Positions 34,397 through 44,527 of a stretch of DNA of 64,000 nt are shown one piece after another. The position numbers and the translations under genes were made by a program. The stretch's first letter is position 1. Each line of letters starts with the position of its first letter. The notes beneath the pieces were generated by a model that saw only the letters and a list, made by a program, of their open reading frames with translations, had not been told where the DNA came from and searched no databases. The stretch is from Arthrobacter zhaoxinii (GTDB lineage Bacteria; Actinomycetota; Actinomycetes; Actinomycetales; Micrococcaceae). The DNA lies in assembly GCF_024385505.1 (NCBI RefSeq), contig NZ_JANFLT010000005.1, positions 186,001-250,000 on the forward strand, in the 5' to 3' direction.

Positions 34397-34570
34397 TTAT
34401 AAACTCTCTTTGTATTGCGGACTTGGTCGGTGAGGGTATTTCAGCCCAGACATTGACTGAGCGGCGTGGGGATACCGTAATGGCGCCTGAACCAAAGTGC
34501 CCGTCGACCTGCGCGGACACACAGCAATAAATGTTAGCAGAGTTTGGGCTCCGGTAACGAAAGCGCCGGT

Positions 34571-35242
34571 TCAGCGCGCCGAACGCATCACGGCCAGCCG
34601 CCGGGCAACTGTCTGGAAAACGTTCTTATCCATGATCGCACCTTCCCGGCGCACGCTGCCCGGTTCCAGCTGGAGCACGCGGTCCAGCTTCACCTCGCTG
34701 GGACGCCCCTTGCTGTCCCACGGGCCGGTGCCGACGTCGAGGTACCGCGGGTCGGAACCGCTGCGGTTGTTCCGGTCCCGGCTGGTCATCATCAGCCCCA
34801 GCAGCAGGCCGCCGCTGCGCCCGATCAGCAGGACGGGACGGTCCTTGCCCTGGCCGGCGTCATCCTCGTACGGCACCCAGGCCCACACCACCTCGCCGGG
34901 GTCCGGGTCGCCGTCGGGCTGCGGAGCGTAAACCGGGGTGACGGGACCGAAGTAGTCGCCGGCGTAACCCGTCCCCGCCGGGGACGATGACGACGGCGCG
35001 GTCCGGGCGGTCGACGTCGGCGACGGCCGGGCGGCTGGAGTCCGCGGGGGAGCAGTCGGTGTGCGCGGGGGAGCGGCCGGGGTCCGGGGCGAGGGAGACG
35101 GCGTGCGGCCCGGAGCCTGCGTGCGGGGCCGGTTTCGGCGTTCGCGGCTGTCTTCGGCAGGCCCGGCAGAGGAGGACACCTGGCGCAGCAGGCTGAGAGC
35201 CGATCGGGCAAGGGAGGCAAAGGCACGGGCGTTAAAAGGCAT
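34571..35242 (-). CDS. PemK/MazF-like protein without antitoxin partner
   Basis: The 223-residue protein has a low-complexity Pro/Thr/Ala-rich N-terminal half with PRTPxAP-type repeats up to about residue 92, then a MazF-fold domain: DPDPGEVVWAWVPYEDD, GKDRPVLLIGR, LLGLMMTSRD and PSEVKLDRVLQLEPGSVRRE. MazF toxins cleave mRNA, and the GKDRPVLL segment matches their conserved core. No antitoxin gene lies on either side; neighbours are rpsT and lepA. The protein is a conserved companion of these genes in actinobacteria, which suggests a housekeeping RNA role rather than an addiction module. Function is inferred only from fold. Confidence 0.8.
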   Translation of the reverse strand: MPFNARAFASLARSALSLLRQVSSSAGPAEDSRERRNRPRTQAPGRTPSPSPRTPAAPPRTPTAPPRTPAARPSPTSTARTAPSSSSPAGTGYAGDYFGPVTPVYAPQPDGDPDPGEVVWAWVPYEDDAGQGKDRPVLLIGRSGGLLLGLMMTSRDRNNRSGSDPRYLDVGTGPWDSKGRPSEVKLDRVLQLEPGSVRREGAIMDKNVFQTVARRLAVMRSAR

Positions 35243-35418
35243 GGCACTACGTTATGCTCCCGGCGCCCGGAACCTAAGGCGGGTCCGGTTCCTGTTGAGG
35301 CAGGCAAACGTGGGAGACTGTTAATTCGACAGAACTCCCACTAGAACCGCCAGGACTAAGGACACCCGCGCACCGCGCCGCGTCCGGCTCGTCCCGGAAC
35401 AGTAAAGGAACCGCCACA

Positions 35419-37272
35419 GTGTCACCCATGGCCCGCTTCTCGCCGGTGCCTGCCGCGACGGATCCGGCGATCATCAGAAACTTCTGCATCATCGCCCACA
35501 TCGACCACGGCAAGTCCACCCTGGCCGACCGCATGCTCCAGTCCACCGGAGTGGTTGAGCACCGGAACATGAAGGCCCAGTACCTGGACCGGATGGATAT
35601 CGAGCGCGAACGCGGCATCACCATCAAGTCCCAGGCCGTGCGCATGCCGTGGGAGCTGGACGGGCAGTCCTACGCCCTGAACATGATCGACACCCCGGGC
35701 CACGTGGACTTCACTTATGAAGTCTCCCGGTCCCTGGCTGCGTGTGAAGGTGCCGTACTGCTGGTGGACGCTGCCCAGGGCATCGAGGCGCAAACCCTGG
35801 CGAACCTGTACCTGGCGATGGAAAACGATCTGACGATCATTCCGGTCCTGAACAAGATCGACCTCCCGGCAGCGCAGCCGGAGAAGTACGCCGAGGAACT
35901 AGCGAAGCTGATCGGCGGCGATCCTGCGGACGTACTGCGGGTCTCCGGCAAGACCGGTGTTGGCGTCGAAGCCCTGCTGGACCAGATTGTCCGTGAAATC
36001 CCGGCACCGCAGGGCGACCCCAACGCCCCCGCCCGGGCCATGATCTTCGACTCGGTGTATGACACCTACCGCGGCGTCGTCACCTATGTCCGCGTGATCG
36101 ACGGTTCGCTGTCCCCGCGCGAACGCATCCAGATGATGTCCACCCGGGCCAGCCACGAACTCCTGGAAATCGGTGTCAGCTCCCCGGAACCCACCCCGTC
36201 CAAGGGGCTGGGCGTCGGCGAGGTGGGTTATCTCATCACCGGCGTGAAGGACGTGCGCCTGTCCAAGGTGGGCGACACCGTCACCAACCTGGCCAAGCCG
36301 GCCGAGAAGTCCCTTGAGGGCTACGCCGATCCCAAACCCATGGTGTTCTCCGGGCTGTACCCCATCGACGGCGCCGACTACCCGGTGCTGCGCGAAGCGC
36401 TGGAAAAACTGATGCTCAACGATGCCGCGCTGGTGTACGAACCCGAGACGTCCGCGGCGCTGGGCTTCGGCTTCCGAGTGGGCTTCCTGGGCCTGCTGCA
36501 CCTGGAAATCACCCGTGAGCGGCTCGAGCGCGAGTACAACCTGGACCTGATCTCCACCGCACCCAACGTGGAGTACGAGGTGACGCTGGAGGACAAGAAG
36601 GTGGTCACGGTGACCAACCCCAGCGAGTACCCCGAAGGCAAGATCAAAGAGGTCCGGGAGCCGATGGTCTCGGCCACGATCCTGGCACCGAACGAATTTG
36701 TCGGCGCCATCATGGAGCTGTGCCAGTCCCGCCGCGGCGTCCTGGGCGGCATGGACTATCTCTCAGAGGACCGGGTGGAAATCCGGTACCGCCTGCCGCT
36801 GGCCGAGATCGTTTTCGACTTCTTCGACATCCTCAAGTCCAAGACCCGCGGCTACGCCTCGCTGGACTGGAAGGCCGACGGCGAACAGGTCGCCGACCTG
36901 GTCAAGGTGGACATCCTGCTCCAGGGTGAGCAGGTGGACGCCTTCAGCTCCATTACGCACAAGGACAAGGCCTACGCCTACGGCGTTATGATGACCGGCA
37001 AGCTGCGTGAGCTGATCCCGCGGCAGCAGTTCGAGGTGCCCATCCAGGCAGCCATCGGCTCCCGCATCATTGCCCGCGAATCTATCCGTGCTATCCGCAA
37101 GGACGTGCTGGCCAAGTGCTACGGCGGCGACATCAGCCGTAAGCGCAAGCTGCTGGAAAAGCAGAAGGAAGGCAAGAAGCGCATGAAGATGGTGGGCCGC
37201 GTGGAAGTTCCGCAGGAAGCCTTCGTAGCCGCGCTTTCCTCTGACGAATCCAAGGACAAATCCAAGAAGTGA
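35419..37272 (+). CDS. lepA: Elongation factor 4
   Basis: The 617-residue translational GTPase has the G1 motif AHIDHGKST (26-34), the G2 region [29 protein letters not shown] (G3) and LNKIDLP (G4), followed by the EF-G-like domains and the LepA-specific C-terminal domain ([23 protein letters not shown]). LepA binds stalled or misplaced ribosomes and influences initiation or back-translocation. GTG at 35419 is the longest sensible start, with GTAAAGGAACC upstream; an ATG three codons later is possible. The TGA overlaps the start of hemW (GTGA). Confidence 0.97.
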   Translation: MSPMARFSPVPAATDPAIIRNFCIIAHIDHGKSTLADRMLQSTGVVEHRNMKAQYLDRMDIERERGITIKSQAVRMPWELDGQSYALNMIDTPGHVDFTYEVSRSLAACEGAVLLVDAAQGIEAQTLANLYLAMENDLTIIPVLNKIDLPAAQPEKYAEELAKLIGGDPADVLRVSGKTGVGVEALLDQIVREIPAPQGDPNAPARAMIFDSVYDTYRGVVTYVRVIDGSLSPRERIQMMSTRASHELLEIGVSSPEPTPSKGLGVGEVGYLITGVKDVRLSKVGDTVTNLAKPAEKSLEGYADPKPMVFSGLYPIDGADYPVLREALEKLMLNDAALVYEPETSAALGFGFRVGFLGLLHLEITRERLEREYNLDLISTAPNVEYEVTLEDKKVVTVTNPSEYPEGKIKEVREPMVSATILAPNEFVGAIMELCQSRRGVLGGMDYLSEDRVEIRYRLPLAEIVFDFFDILKSKTRGYASLDWKADGEQVADLVKVDILLQGEQVDAFSSITHKDKAYAYGVMMTGKLRELIPRQQFEVPIQAAIGSRIIARESIRAIRKDVLAKCYGGDISRKRKLLEKQKEGKKRMKMVGRVEVPQEAFVAALSSDESKDKSKK

Positions 37273-38501
37273 CACCCAGTGCACTGCCCCTCGGAGACCC
37301 GGCACCCGCCGACGGACTCCTGCCGGCACAGGCCGCAGACGGCGCAGCCGAACGGAATTTCGGGCTTTACGTCCATATCCCGTTCTGCGCGGTCCGCTGC
37401 GGCTACTGCGATTTCAACACCTACACCGCCACCGAACTCGGCGGCGGCGCCTCGCAGGACGCCTACGGCGGCACGGCTGCCCGTGAAGTCGTCTTCGCAG
37501 CCGACGCGCTGCGGCGCTCGGGCCTGCCGGAACGCCGCATGGGTACCGTCTTCTTCGGCGGCGGCACCCCCACGCTGCTCCCGGCGGAGGACCTGGCGCT
37601 GATCCTGCGCACCGCCGTCGACCAGTGGGGCCTGGCGCCCGGCGCGGAGGTCACCACCGAAGCGAATCCGGACTCGGTCACGCCGCAGTCCCTGCAGCTG
37701 CTGGCCGACGCAGGCTTCACCCGCGTTTCCTTCGGCATGCAGTCGGCAGTTCCGCACGTGCTGGCGGTGCTGGACCGCACGCACACGCCGTCGCGCGTTC
37801 CGCAGGCCGTGCAGTGGGCGCGCGACGCCGGCCTGCACGTCAGCGTGGACCTCATCTACGGGACACCCGGCGAGTCCATGGCCGACTGGAAACGCTCGCT
37901 TGAAGAAGCCCTGAGCTACGAACCGGACCACATCTCCGCGTACGCGCTCATCATCGAGGAAGGCACCAAGCTTGCCGCCCGGATGCGGCGCGGGGAGGTG
38001 CCGCCCATCGACGACGACGACCATGCCGACAAGTACGTGCTGGCCGACGAGATGATGAGCGCAGCCGGGCTGAACTGGTACGAGGTCAGCAACTGGGCGC
38101 GCACCCCGGAGGACCAGTGCCGGCACAACCTTGCCTACTGGCGCAGCGATGACTGGTGGGGCATCGGCCCCGGAGCCCATTCGCATGCGGGCGGTGTGCG
38201 CTGGTGGAACGCCAAGCATCCGACTGCCTATGCCCAGCGGATCGCGGCCGGGGAGTCGCCCGCCGTCGGACGGGAAACCCTCGACGCGGATACCCGGTAC
38301 GTGGAAGACGTTATGCTGCGGACCCGGCTGGCCGAGGGCCTGGCCCTGGACCGGCTGCGCGAACCCGGACGGCTCGCTGTGGCCGGGCTGATGGCGGACG
38401 GGCTCGTTGATCCGCGGGCGGCCCTGACCGGCAAGGTTATCCTCACGCCCACCGGCCGGCTGCTGGCCGACGCCGTGGTCCGCCGGCTGCTGCCGGACTA
38501 G
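37269..38501 (+). CDS. hemW: Radical SAM heme chaperone HemW
   Basis: The 410-residue protein has the radical-SAM cluster motif [15 protein letters not shown] (Cys40, Cys44, Cys47) and [11 protein letters not shown], then [17 protein letters not shown] and a C-terminal HemN-like domain. It lacks the extra features of true oxygen-independent coproporphyrinogen oxidases, so HemW is the better name. HemW binds heme and delivers it to respiratory enzymes; this genome segment also encodes heme-copper oxidase and QcrB. GTG at 37269 overlaps the lepA stop, and co-transcription is expected. Confidence 0.92.
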   Translation: MTPSALPLGDPAPADGLLPAQAADGAAERNFGLYVHIPFCAVRCGYCDFNTYTATELGGGASQDAYGGTAAREVVFAADALRRSGLPERRMGTVFFGGGTPTLLPAEDLALILRTAVDQWGLAPGAEVTTEANPDSVTPQSLQLLADAGFTRVSFGMQSAVPHVLAVLDRTHTPSRVPQAVQWARDAGLHVSVDLIYGTPGESMADWKRSLEEALSYEPDHISAYALIIEEGTKLAARMRRGEVPPIDDDDHADKYVLADEMMSAAGLNWYEVSNWARTPEDQCRHNLAYWRSDDWWGIGPGAHSHAGGVRWWNAKHPTAYAQRIAAGESPAVGRETLDADTRYVEDVMLRTRLAEGLALDRLREPGRLAVAGLMADGLVDPRAALTGKVILTPTGRLLADAVVRRLLPD

Positions 38502-38562
38502 GTTCTGCGAAGGCGCCTCGGGGGCCGGGCCGGGAGGCCGCCGGGGTGCCTGCCCTGCGGCG

Positions 38563-38991
38563 CTACTGGATGCGGCGCAGGTTCAGCGGGTAGCGGTACG
38601 GCCGTCCGCGGTTGCATTCGATGCCCGCGATCACGGAGGACACGGCAACGTAGACCCAGATCATGGCATTGAGCACGGCAAAGAAGCCGCCGATCTCGGG
38701 AATGAAGGACAGTGCCCAGACCGTCAGGGCCGCAATACTGGGCGGAAGCGTGAAGTTCAGGGCTTCCTTGGATTCCTGGGCAGTGAACGGACCGCGGTCG
38801 CGGAACACCAGGTAAATGATCAGTGACGGAACAAAAGCAAGGATGCCACCGAAGTGCGCCAGCGTTGCCCACTGCCGGTCTTCTGATGCCGTCAGCGGCA
38901 GCGCGTTGGCGGGAGCCCCCTGATAGACCGGACGCTGCGCACCGCCCCGCTCTTCAGGCCGGGGCTGATGGTTCTGGCGTGTGTTGGACAC
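38563..38991 (-). CDS. DUF4870-family small membrane protein
   Basis: The 142-residue protein has a polar N-terminus of about 40 residues, then ATLAHFGGILAFVPSLIIYL and RDRGPFTAQESKEALNFTL, the DUF4870 signature. Two to three more hydrophobic segments follow, ending IECNRGRPYRYPLNLRRIQ. The family (Tic20-like fold) is widespread and its function is unsettled. GTG at 38991 follows AAGGAATAAACGCC. It stands alone between hemW and the DUF3097 gene on the minus strand. Confidence 0.85.
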   Translation of the reverse strand: MSNTRQNHQPRPEERGGAQRPVYQGAPANALPLTASEDRQWATLAHFGGILAFVPSLIIYLVFRDRGPFTAQESKEALNFTLPPSIAALTVWALSFIPEIGGFFAVLNAMIWVYVAVSSVIAGIECNRGRPYRYPLNLRRIQ

Positions 38992-39108
38992 GGCGTTTAT
39001 TCCTTTTGGTTCATGCTGACACAGGGTCGGTCCGCTACTACGTTTCCCTCAAGCGTACTGGTTCGGACACTTCATCACGGAAAGGCCACAGGCGGTGCGG
39101 CGTATGTC

Positions 39109-39957
39109 TCACCCGGGAACGGTCAGGAAATCGATGACTTCCTCCACCCGTCCCAGCAGCGACGGTTCCAGATCCGCATAGCTGTTCACCTGCCCCAGGA
39201 GCTTCTTCCAACCCATGGCGACGTCGGTGTGGTCGCGGTGCGGCCAGCCCAGTCCCTGCAGGATTCCGGTTTTCCAGTCGAGGTGCCGGGGAACCACGGG
39301 CCAGGCGCTGCGTCCGATCACGGACGGCTTGATCGCCTGCCAGACATCGACGTACGGGTGCCCGACAATCAGCACGTTGCCCGGCGCGCCCGGAGAGGTC
39401 ATGGCCTCGGCGGCTATCCGGGATTCCTTGGACCCCGGGACCAGATGGTCCACCAGGATCCCCAGCCGGCGGCCCGGCCCCGGCGCGAAATCCCGGACCG
39501 CTGAGTACAGATCGTCGACGCCGTGGAGGGGCTCGACGACGATTCCCTCCACCCGCAGGTCATCGCCCCACACCTTTTCCACCAGCTCGGCGTCGTGCTT
39601 GCCTTCCACCCAGATGCGGCTGGCGCGGGCGGTGCGGGCACGCTGGTTGGCTACGCGGACGGAGCCCGACGCCGTGCGGGCCGGACCCGTCTTCGGCGCG
39701 GCCGCCGCTGCGGGAACCACTTCCACCGGCTCGCCCTCGAGCAGGAAGCCGAAGCCGAGTTCGAAGGATTTCTTTTTTCCGCGCCGGTCCTCCAGCACCA
39801 TCAGGTGCAGCCCGCCGGATTTCTCCACACGGACCACAGCACCCACCCAGCCCGTGGCAACGTCCTCCAGGACCAGGCCGGTTTCGGCGCCGACTTTGCG
39901 CAGGGCGGTCCGGGCCGGTGCGGTGATGTCCTGCGGACCCCAGGAAAAGCTGGACAC
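39109..39957 (-). CDS. DUF3097-family protein
   Basis: The 282-residue protein shows the family's conserved blocks: VLEDVATGWVGAVVRVEKSG, LEDRRGKKKSFELG, RASRIWVEGKHDAELVEKVW, GILVDHLVPGSKESRI and VGHPYVDVWQAIKP. The EGKHDAELVEKV and LVDHL segments resemble the acidic TOPRIM-like core of nucleic-acid enzymes, so an RNA- or DNA-related role is possible but not shown. The family is confined to actinobacteria. GTG at 39957 with GTGAGG upstream. It is divergent from hrcA; the CIRCE element sits in the gap. Confidence 0.85.
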   Translation of the reverse strand: MSSFSWGPQDITAPARTALRKVGAETGLVLEDVATGWVGAVVRVEKSGGLHLMVLEDRRGKKKSFELGFGFLLEGEPVEVVPAAAAAPKTGPARTASGSVRVANQRARTARASRIWVEGKHDAELVEKVWGDDLRVEGIVVEPLHGVDDLYSAVRDFAPGPGRRLGILVDHLVPGSKESRIAAEAMTSPGAPGNVLIVGHPYVDVWQAIKPSVIGRSAWPVVPRHLDWKTGILQGLGWPHRDHTDVAMGWKKLLGQVNSYADLEPSLLGRVEEVIDFLTVPG

Positions 39958-40048
39958 GAAGTTGCCTCACTTACGGTTCTGATCGGGCGGAAACCGCAGC
40001 AGGCCACGGGTTCCTCAATGCTAGCAACGCTGCTGATCCGTACTAGAC

Positions 40049-40075
40049 TTAGCACTTGAACATTGCGAGTGCTAA
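40049..40075. promoter_or_regulatory. CIRCE element upstream of hrcA
   Basis: TTAGCACTT - nine bases - GAGTGCTAA matches the CIRCE operator (TTAGCACTC-N9-GAGTGCTAA) with a single mismatch in the left arm. HrcA, encoded 43 bases downstream, binds this site and represses heat-shock genes, so the hrcA-dnaJ-rsmE operon should be autoregulated. Confidence 0.95.
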
Positions 40076-40117
40076 ACGTCCGGCGCTCCGCCCGCCGATC
40101 AACAGGGAGGGAAAACC

Positions 40118-41131
40118 ATGAGTGAGCCACGCCGACTCGAGGTCCTCCGCGCCATTGTTGAGGACTACGTCCATTCGCGCGAGCCCGTGGGGTCCAAGGC
40201 GCTCGTGGAACGCCACCATCTGGGCGTTTCCTCCGCAACCATCCGCAATGACATGGCCGCTCTGGAGGAAGAAGGGCTGATTACCGCCCCGCATACCTCC
40301 GCCGGGCGGATCCCCACGGACAAGGGCTACCGCCTGTTCGTTGACCGGATCTCCGACGTCAAGCCCCTCTCGGCCCCGGAGCGCCGTGCCATCTCCTCCC
40401 TGCTGGAGGAAGCGGATGACCTTGATGACGTGATGGACCGGACTGTCCGGCTGCTGTCCCAGCTGACCAACCAGGTAGCCGTTGTGCAGTATCCGCACCT
40501 GGGCAATGCCAAGGTCCGGCACATTGAATTTGTCCTCCTGGCGCCGGCGCAGGTGCTGGTGGTCCTGATCTCGACCACGGGCCGGGTGGAGCAGCGGGTG
40601 ATGACCGTCCCGCAGCCCGTCACCGAGCCGGATCTGATGGATCTGCGCCAGCACTTCCTGTCCGTGCTGTCGGGCACGCCGCTGAGCAGCATCACCAGCC
40701 AGCTGGCCAATGCCCTGACCACTGTCCCGGTAGAGCGGCGCCGCGTGGGCAACGCCCTGGGCCACTGCCTGGAGCAGCTGGCGGGTATCAACCGCGAGGA
40801 CCGCCTGGTGATGGCCGGCACAGCCAATCTGGCCCGCTCCACGGTAGACTTCCCGCTGACCATCGGTCCGGTACTTGAAGCACTCGAAGAGCAGGTGGTG
40901 ATGCTGCGGCTGCTGTCCGAAATGGAACAGGATGCCCGCGGGGTTGCCGTCCGGATCGGACGGGAGAATCCGCACGGGGGATTGTCCGAAGCGTCGGTGG
41001 TGGCCACGGGGTACGGTCCCGATGCCACGGCGAAGGTCGGCATCCTCGGTCCCACCCGGATGGACTATCCCACCACCATGGCAGCAGTGCGTGCCGTGGC
41101 CAGGTACCTGTCCCGAATACTGAACAACTAG
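40118..41131 (+). CDS. hrcA: Heat-inducible transcription repressor HrcA
   Basis: The 337-residue protein opens [20 protein letters not shown] and has the winged-helix segment [19 protein letters not shown] with [18 protein letters not shown], the strongest HrcA signature. The C-terminal GAF-like domain ends [21 protein letters not shown]. HrcA represses chaperone genes through CIRCE and needs GroEL for activity. GGGAGGGAAAACC gives the ribosome-binding site for ATG 40118. It heads the operon with dnaJ and rsmE, under the CIRCE at 40049. Confidence 0.97.
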   Translation: MSEPRRLEVLRAIVEDYVHSREPVGSKALVERHHLGVSSATIRNDMAALEEEGLITAPHTSAGRIPTDKGYRLFVDRISDVKPLSAPERRAISSLLEEADDLDDVMDRTVRLLSQLTNQVAVVQYPHLGNAKVRHIEFVLLAPAQVLVVLISTTGRVEQRVMTVPQPVTEPDLMDLRQHFLSVLSGTPLSSITSQLANALTTVPVERRRVGNALGHCLEQLAGINREDRLVMAGTANLARSTVDFPLTIGPVLEALEEQVVMLRLLSEMEQDARGVAVRIGRENPHGGLSEASVVATGYGPDATAKVGILGPTRMDYPTTMAAVRAVARYLSRILNN

Positions 41132-41236
41132 TCCGGTCCGCGCAGTTACGGGCCGCCCCTGCCGGGCAACCGGCGGGAATCCAAACTCCGCCTTCAAACG
41201 CTGAAGGCACGCAATACAGGAAAGCGATGTGCACGA

Positions 41237-42376
41237 GTGAGCGATCACTACCAGGTTCTGGGTGTCGGACGAGACGCCACCGGTGAAGAAATCAAGAAGG
41301 CGTACCGGAAGCTTGCCCGCAAGCTGCACCCCGACGTTAACAACGCTCCAGGTGCCTCCGATGAGTTCAAAGCCGTAACGCATGCCTACGAGGTGCTTTC
41401 CGATCCGGAAAAGCGGCGGATCTACGACACCACGGGCAACGAGAACGGCAACGACAACGGCTTCGGCGGCGGCGGTTTCGGCGCCCAGGGCTTCGGCTTC
41501 CAGGACATCTTCGACACGTTCTTCGGCGGAGCTCCGCAGGGCGGCGGACGCGGCCCGGCTTCCCGCAGCCGCCGGGGCCAGGACGCGCTGATCAACGTCC
41601 GGATCGACCTCAAGGACGCCGTCTTCGGCACCAACAAGAAGATCGACGTCGACACCGCCGTCGTCTGCCCCACCTGTGACGGTTCCTGCTGCCAGCCCGG
41701 CACCTCGCCACGCACCTGCGACATCTGCCACGGCACGGGCCAGGTCCAGCGGGCCGTCCGCTCCATCCTGGGCCAGGTCATGACTTCGGCACCCTGCGGA
41801 ACCTGCAACGGCTTCGGCACCGTGATCCCCGATCCTTGCCACGAGTGCTCCGGCGAAGGCCGTGTCCGCAACCGCCGCACCCTGACCATCAAGGTTCCGG
41901 CCGGCGTCGCGACCGGTACCCGGATCCAGCTCGGCGGGCAGGGCGAAGCCGGCCTGGCAGGCGGACCCGCCGGTGACCTGTACGTGGAGATCCGCGTCAA
42001 CAGCGACCCGACGTTCCTGCGCGACGGCGACGATCTGCACGCCACGCTCACGGTTCCCATGACTGCCGCCGCGCTGGGTACGACCGTCACCCTGGAGACC
42101 TTCGACGGTGAACGCGAGATCACCGTCAAGCCGGGCACACAGTCCGGCGAGGTGTCCGTCCTCAATGACTTGGGCGTCACCCACCTGCGCGGCCACGGCC
42201 GCGGCGACCTGCGCGTGCACCTGCATGTGGAGACCCCGCAGAAGCTGGACTCCGAGCAGGAAGAACTGCTCCGCAGGCTGGCCAAGCTGCGCGGCGAGGA
42301 ATACAGCGAGGGACGGCTCAACAGCTCCGGAACCGGCGTGTTTGCCAAGCTGCGGGACCGTCTGGGCAACCTCTGA
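41237..42376 (+). CDS. dnaJ: Chaperone DnaJ
   Basis: The 379-residue co-chaperone has the J domain with HPD at 31-33, a Gly/Phe-rich linker ([18 protein letters not shown]), four zinc-binding CxxC repeats (about 144-210: CPTC, CDIC, CGTC, CHEC) and the C-terminal substrate-binding domains. The first repeat reads CPTCDGSCC, with Cys where Gly is usual. DnaJ delivers unfolded clients to DnaK and stimulates its ATPase. It follows hrcA, and GTG at 41237 gives the standard [10 protein letters not shown] start. Actinobacteria often have two DnaJ genes; this is the hrcA-linked one. Confidence 0.96.
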   Translation: MSDHYQVLGVGRDATGEEIKKAYRKLARKLHPDVNNAPGASDEFKAVTHAYEVLSDPEKRRIYDTTGNENGNDNGFGGGGFGAQGFGFQDIFDTFFGGAPQGGGRGPASRSRRGQDALINVRIDLKDAVFGTNKKIDVDTAVVCPTCDGSCCQPGTSPRTCDICHGTGQVQRAVRSILGQVMTSAPCGTCNGFGTVIPDPCHECSGEGRVRNRRTLTIKVPAGVATGTRIQLGGQGEAGLAGGPAGDLYVEIRVNSDPTFLRDGDDLHATLTVPMTAAALGTTVTLETFDGEREITVKPGTQSGEVSVLNDLGVTHLRGHGRGDLRVHLHVETPQKLDSEQEELLRRLAKLRGEEYSEGRLNSSGTGVFAKLRDRLGNL

Positions 42377-42377
42377 G

Positions 42378-43145
42378 ATGACCAACCCGATTTTCTTCGG
42401 TGACCCGGCGCAGGTTGCTGCCGCCGGGCCCGGAGAGCTTTTCCGCCTCGAGGGCCCGGAAGCCCGGCACGCCGTGTCCGTGAAGCGCCTCGCCGTCGGC
42501 GAGAGCGTTGACGTGGTCGACGGCGCCGGGCGCCGGCTCACCGGAACCGTGACCGAAACCGGTGCCTCGGTCCTCGAGCTGCGGGTGGAAAACGTCCTGG
42601 ATGAACCGGCACCCTCCGAACGGTTTTTCCTGGTGCAGGCACTGGCCAAGGGGGACCGGGACGAGCAGGCCGTCGAGGCCGCCACCGAGCTGGGGGTGGA
42701 CGCCGTCATCCCGTGGCAGTCCGACCGCAGCATTGTCCGCTGGCGTGCGGAGAAGGCCGCCAAGGGACAGGCAAAATGGCAGGCACTGACCTCGTCCGCA
42801 GCCAAGCAGTCCCGCCGCTCCCGCATCCCCGTGGTGGAGCCGGCACTGGACAGCCGCGCGCTGCCGTCCCGGTTGTCGGACCTGGATCTGGTCCTGGTCC
42901 TGCACGAGGAAGCCGACATGCCGCTGGCGGAGGCGCTGGGGGAGCTGGGTGCGCGCAGCCCGGCAGCCGGTGCCGCATCCATTGGCGTGGTGGTGGGCCC
43001 CGAAGGCGGCATCAGCCCCGCGGAACTCGAGGCGCTGCGCAGCGCCGGAGCTGTGGCCGTCCGGCTGGGACCGCATGTGCTGCGTTCCTCAACCGCCGGC
43101 CCCTCGGCGCTGGCAGTACTGAACCAGCTGCTGGGCCGCTGGTAG
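42378..43145 (+). CDS. rsmE: 16S rRNA (uracil-1498-N3) methyltransferase
   Basis: The 255-residue SPOUT-class enzyme begins MTNPIFFGDPAQVA and has the N-terminal RNA-binding PUA-like fold, EARHAVSVKRLAVGE-type start (EARHAVSVKRL), then AAKQSRRSRIP and the knotted cofactor site GPEGGISPAELEAL (from about 206) with LGPHVLRSSTAGPSAL. It methylates U1498 of 16S rRNA. It begins one base after the dnaJ stop, as in many actinobacteria, and ends 13 bases from the stop of the convergent lipoprotein gene. Confidence 0.95.
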   Translation: MTNPIFFGDPAQVAAAGPGELFRLEGPEARHAVSVKRLAVGESVDVVDGAGRRLTGTVTETGASVLELRVENVLDEPAPSERFFLVQALAKGDRDEQAVEAATELGVDAVIPWQSDRSIVRWRAEKAAKGQAKWQALTSSAAKQSRRSRIPVVEPALDSRALPSRLSDLDLVLVLHEEADMPLAEALGELGARSPAAGAASIGVVVGPEGGISPAELEALRSAGAVAVRLGPHVLRSSTAGPSALAVLNQLLGRW

Positions 43146-43158
43146 CAGGCAGGCCCGG

Positions 43159-44130
43159 CTACTGGTCCCGGGTCCGGGCGGAATCGGTCACCGTGATGCG
43201 TTTGGAGTCCCCGCCCGTTTCCTGCCCGCTGTAATAGACCCGGAGACTGTATTCGCCCGGGGCAAGCGCAGTGGTGAAGCTGAACTCGGCGGTTTCGCCG
43301 TGGGCCTCGTCCAGTTCCACCGTGCCCGAAGCAGCGGCGGCGGTGGACGGCCTGCCGTCCACTATGGGTTCGGCCCGCCATTGCAGTCCCGCGGACTGCG
43401 CCACCGCCGTGCCGCTGACCAGGACATCGGTGCCCCGCACGTGCGACTCCTGCGGATCGATGACCCAGATCGGCGCGACGAGGGCGGGATCCCGGCTCAA
43501 GGGCTCCTCAAGGGGGACATGGCCGAACGCACGGTAGCCTTCCTTGCCGTCGACCAGGATCACCACGCTGCTTGCCTGCCCAACAGTGGTCAAACGCGCG
43601 TTGGCGGCTGCGGCTGTGGCGGTATACACCAGCTGCTGCACCGCACGGTCGGCCATGCCCGAGTCCAGGGACCCCTTGAACGCGTCCGATGAAATGTCGA
43701 CGGTGATGACGTTCTTGCTGGAAATCGAAGCCGTCACGCTCTCCGCCGCGTGCCAGGGAGTGAAATAGTCCTGGTCCAGCGGTTCGTCTGCGGTCATGGC
43801 GCGGACGGCTTCTCCGATGGGGTCGCCGTTGTTCTCCGAGGGAAAGAACTCACGGTACAGACTGACCGTGGAGTCGTTTCGTCCCAGCCAGTACACCGGC
43901 ATGAGGGCGGCGGCGGGGCTCGCTTCCGCCGGCGGGGAAATGGTCATGGGGGCCGGGCCGACGCTTGCACCTGCCTCGAAGGACGAGGGCATGGTGATGG
44001 TGGGATTTTCGGCCACGACGCCGCATCCGCCCAGTGCCAGTGCGGCCGCGGCCAGCAGCGAACCGGCGAGGAAAGGCCGGGGGAGGAGTCCCCGGAGGCA
44101 GGACGGTCCATGGTTGGTTCCGGTGTCCAT
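43159..44130 (-). CDS. GerMN/Gmad2-domain lipoprotein
   Basis: The 323-residue protein has a signal peptide ending in lipobox LGGC (Cys36). The mature part starts with a spacer, then a GerMN-type domain (MPVYWLGRNDSTVSLYREF to VVILVDGKEGYRAFG) and an immunoglobulin-like Gmad2 domain (VSGTAVAQSAGLQWRAE to YSLRVYYSGQETGG). These domains occur in envelope proteins near the peptidoglycan and in sporulation proteins, but spore formation is not expected here. AGGAGGATAG lies before the ATG at 44130. Its partner in mycobacteria, LpqB, is a longer relative, so the exact role stays open. Confidence 0.82.
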   Translation of the reverse strand: MDTGTNHGPSCLRGLLPRPFLAGSLLAAAALALGGCGVVAENPTITMPSSFEAGASVGPAPMTISPPAEASPAAALMPVYWLGRNDSTVSLYREFFPSENNGDPIGEAVRAMTADEPLDQDYFTPWHAAESVTASISSKNVITVDISSDAFKGSLDSGMADRAVQQLVYTATAAAANARLTTVGQASSVVILVDGKEGYRAFGHVPLEEPLSRDPALVAPIWVIDPQESHVRGTDVLVSGTAVAQSAGLQWRAEPIVDGRPSTAAAASGTVELDEAHGETAEFSFTTALAPGEYSLRVYYSGQETGGDSKRITVTDSARTRDQ

Positions 44131-44527
44131 CTATCCTCCTAGGCCAGTTGCGAAAAGGTACGTCTTCCACCTTTGCACACGCTTCCGGACCCATCCGTGC
44201 TCCGGACGGGGTTCCGCCCGGACTGAAACACGATTGAGACATCACCGTTGCGGGGCCGAGATAAAACCGATGCCGCTCCGCCCGCCGGGGAGTGCATCCA
44301 GTAAGATTTAGGTAACGGACGGACGTGCCCGCTCAACGTGCACACTGAACGCGGCCACTGGACACAGCCGGGACAGCCCAGCCGGGACGACAGGGAAATA
44401 ATCATTCCTGCCAGGGCGTTTGACCCAGCGGGACCGGACCGCGGGCCCAAAACATGCTTTACCACGAGGCTTTACCACGAAAACAGACTCTATAAGGGGC
44501 GATGAAAGGCCTGAAAAGGCCGTCTAT
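44131..44527. other. Gap between lipoprotein gene and phoH, candidate promoter region
   Basis: About 400 bases of divergent non-coding DNA. TAAGAT at 44302-44307 is a possible -10 box for phoH and AAAGGCCTGAAAAGG lies just before its start. No small gene, repeat or RNA structure was recognised. Confidence 0.4.

Noticed and set aside
40049-43381. Long minus-strand open frame opposite hrcA, dnaJ and rsmE
   Set aside because: It is an antisense shadow of GC-rich coding DNA, with no domain and no start context; the plus-strand genes have full family signatures.
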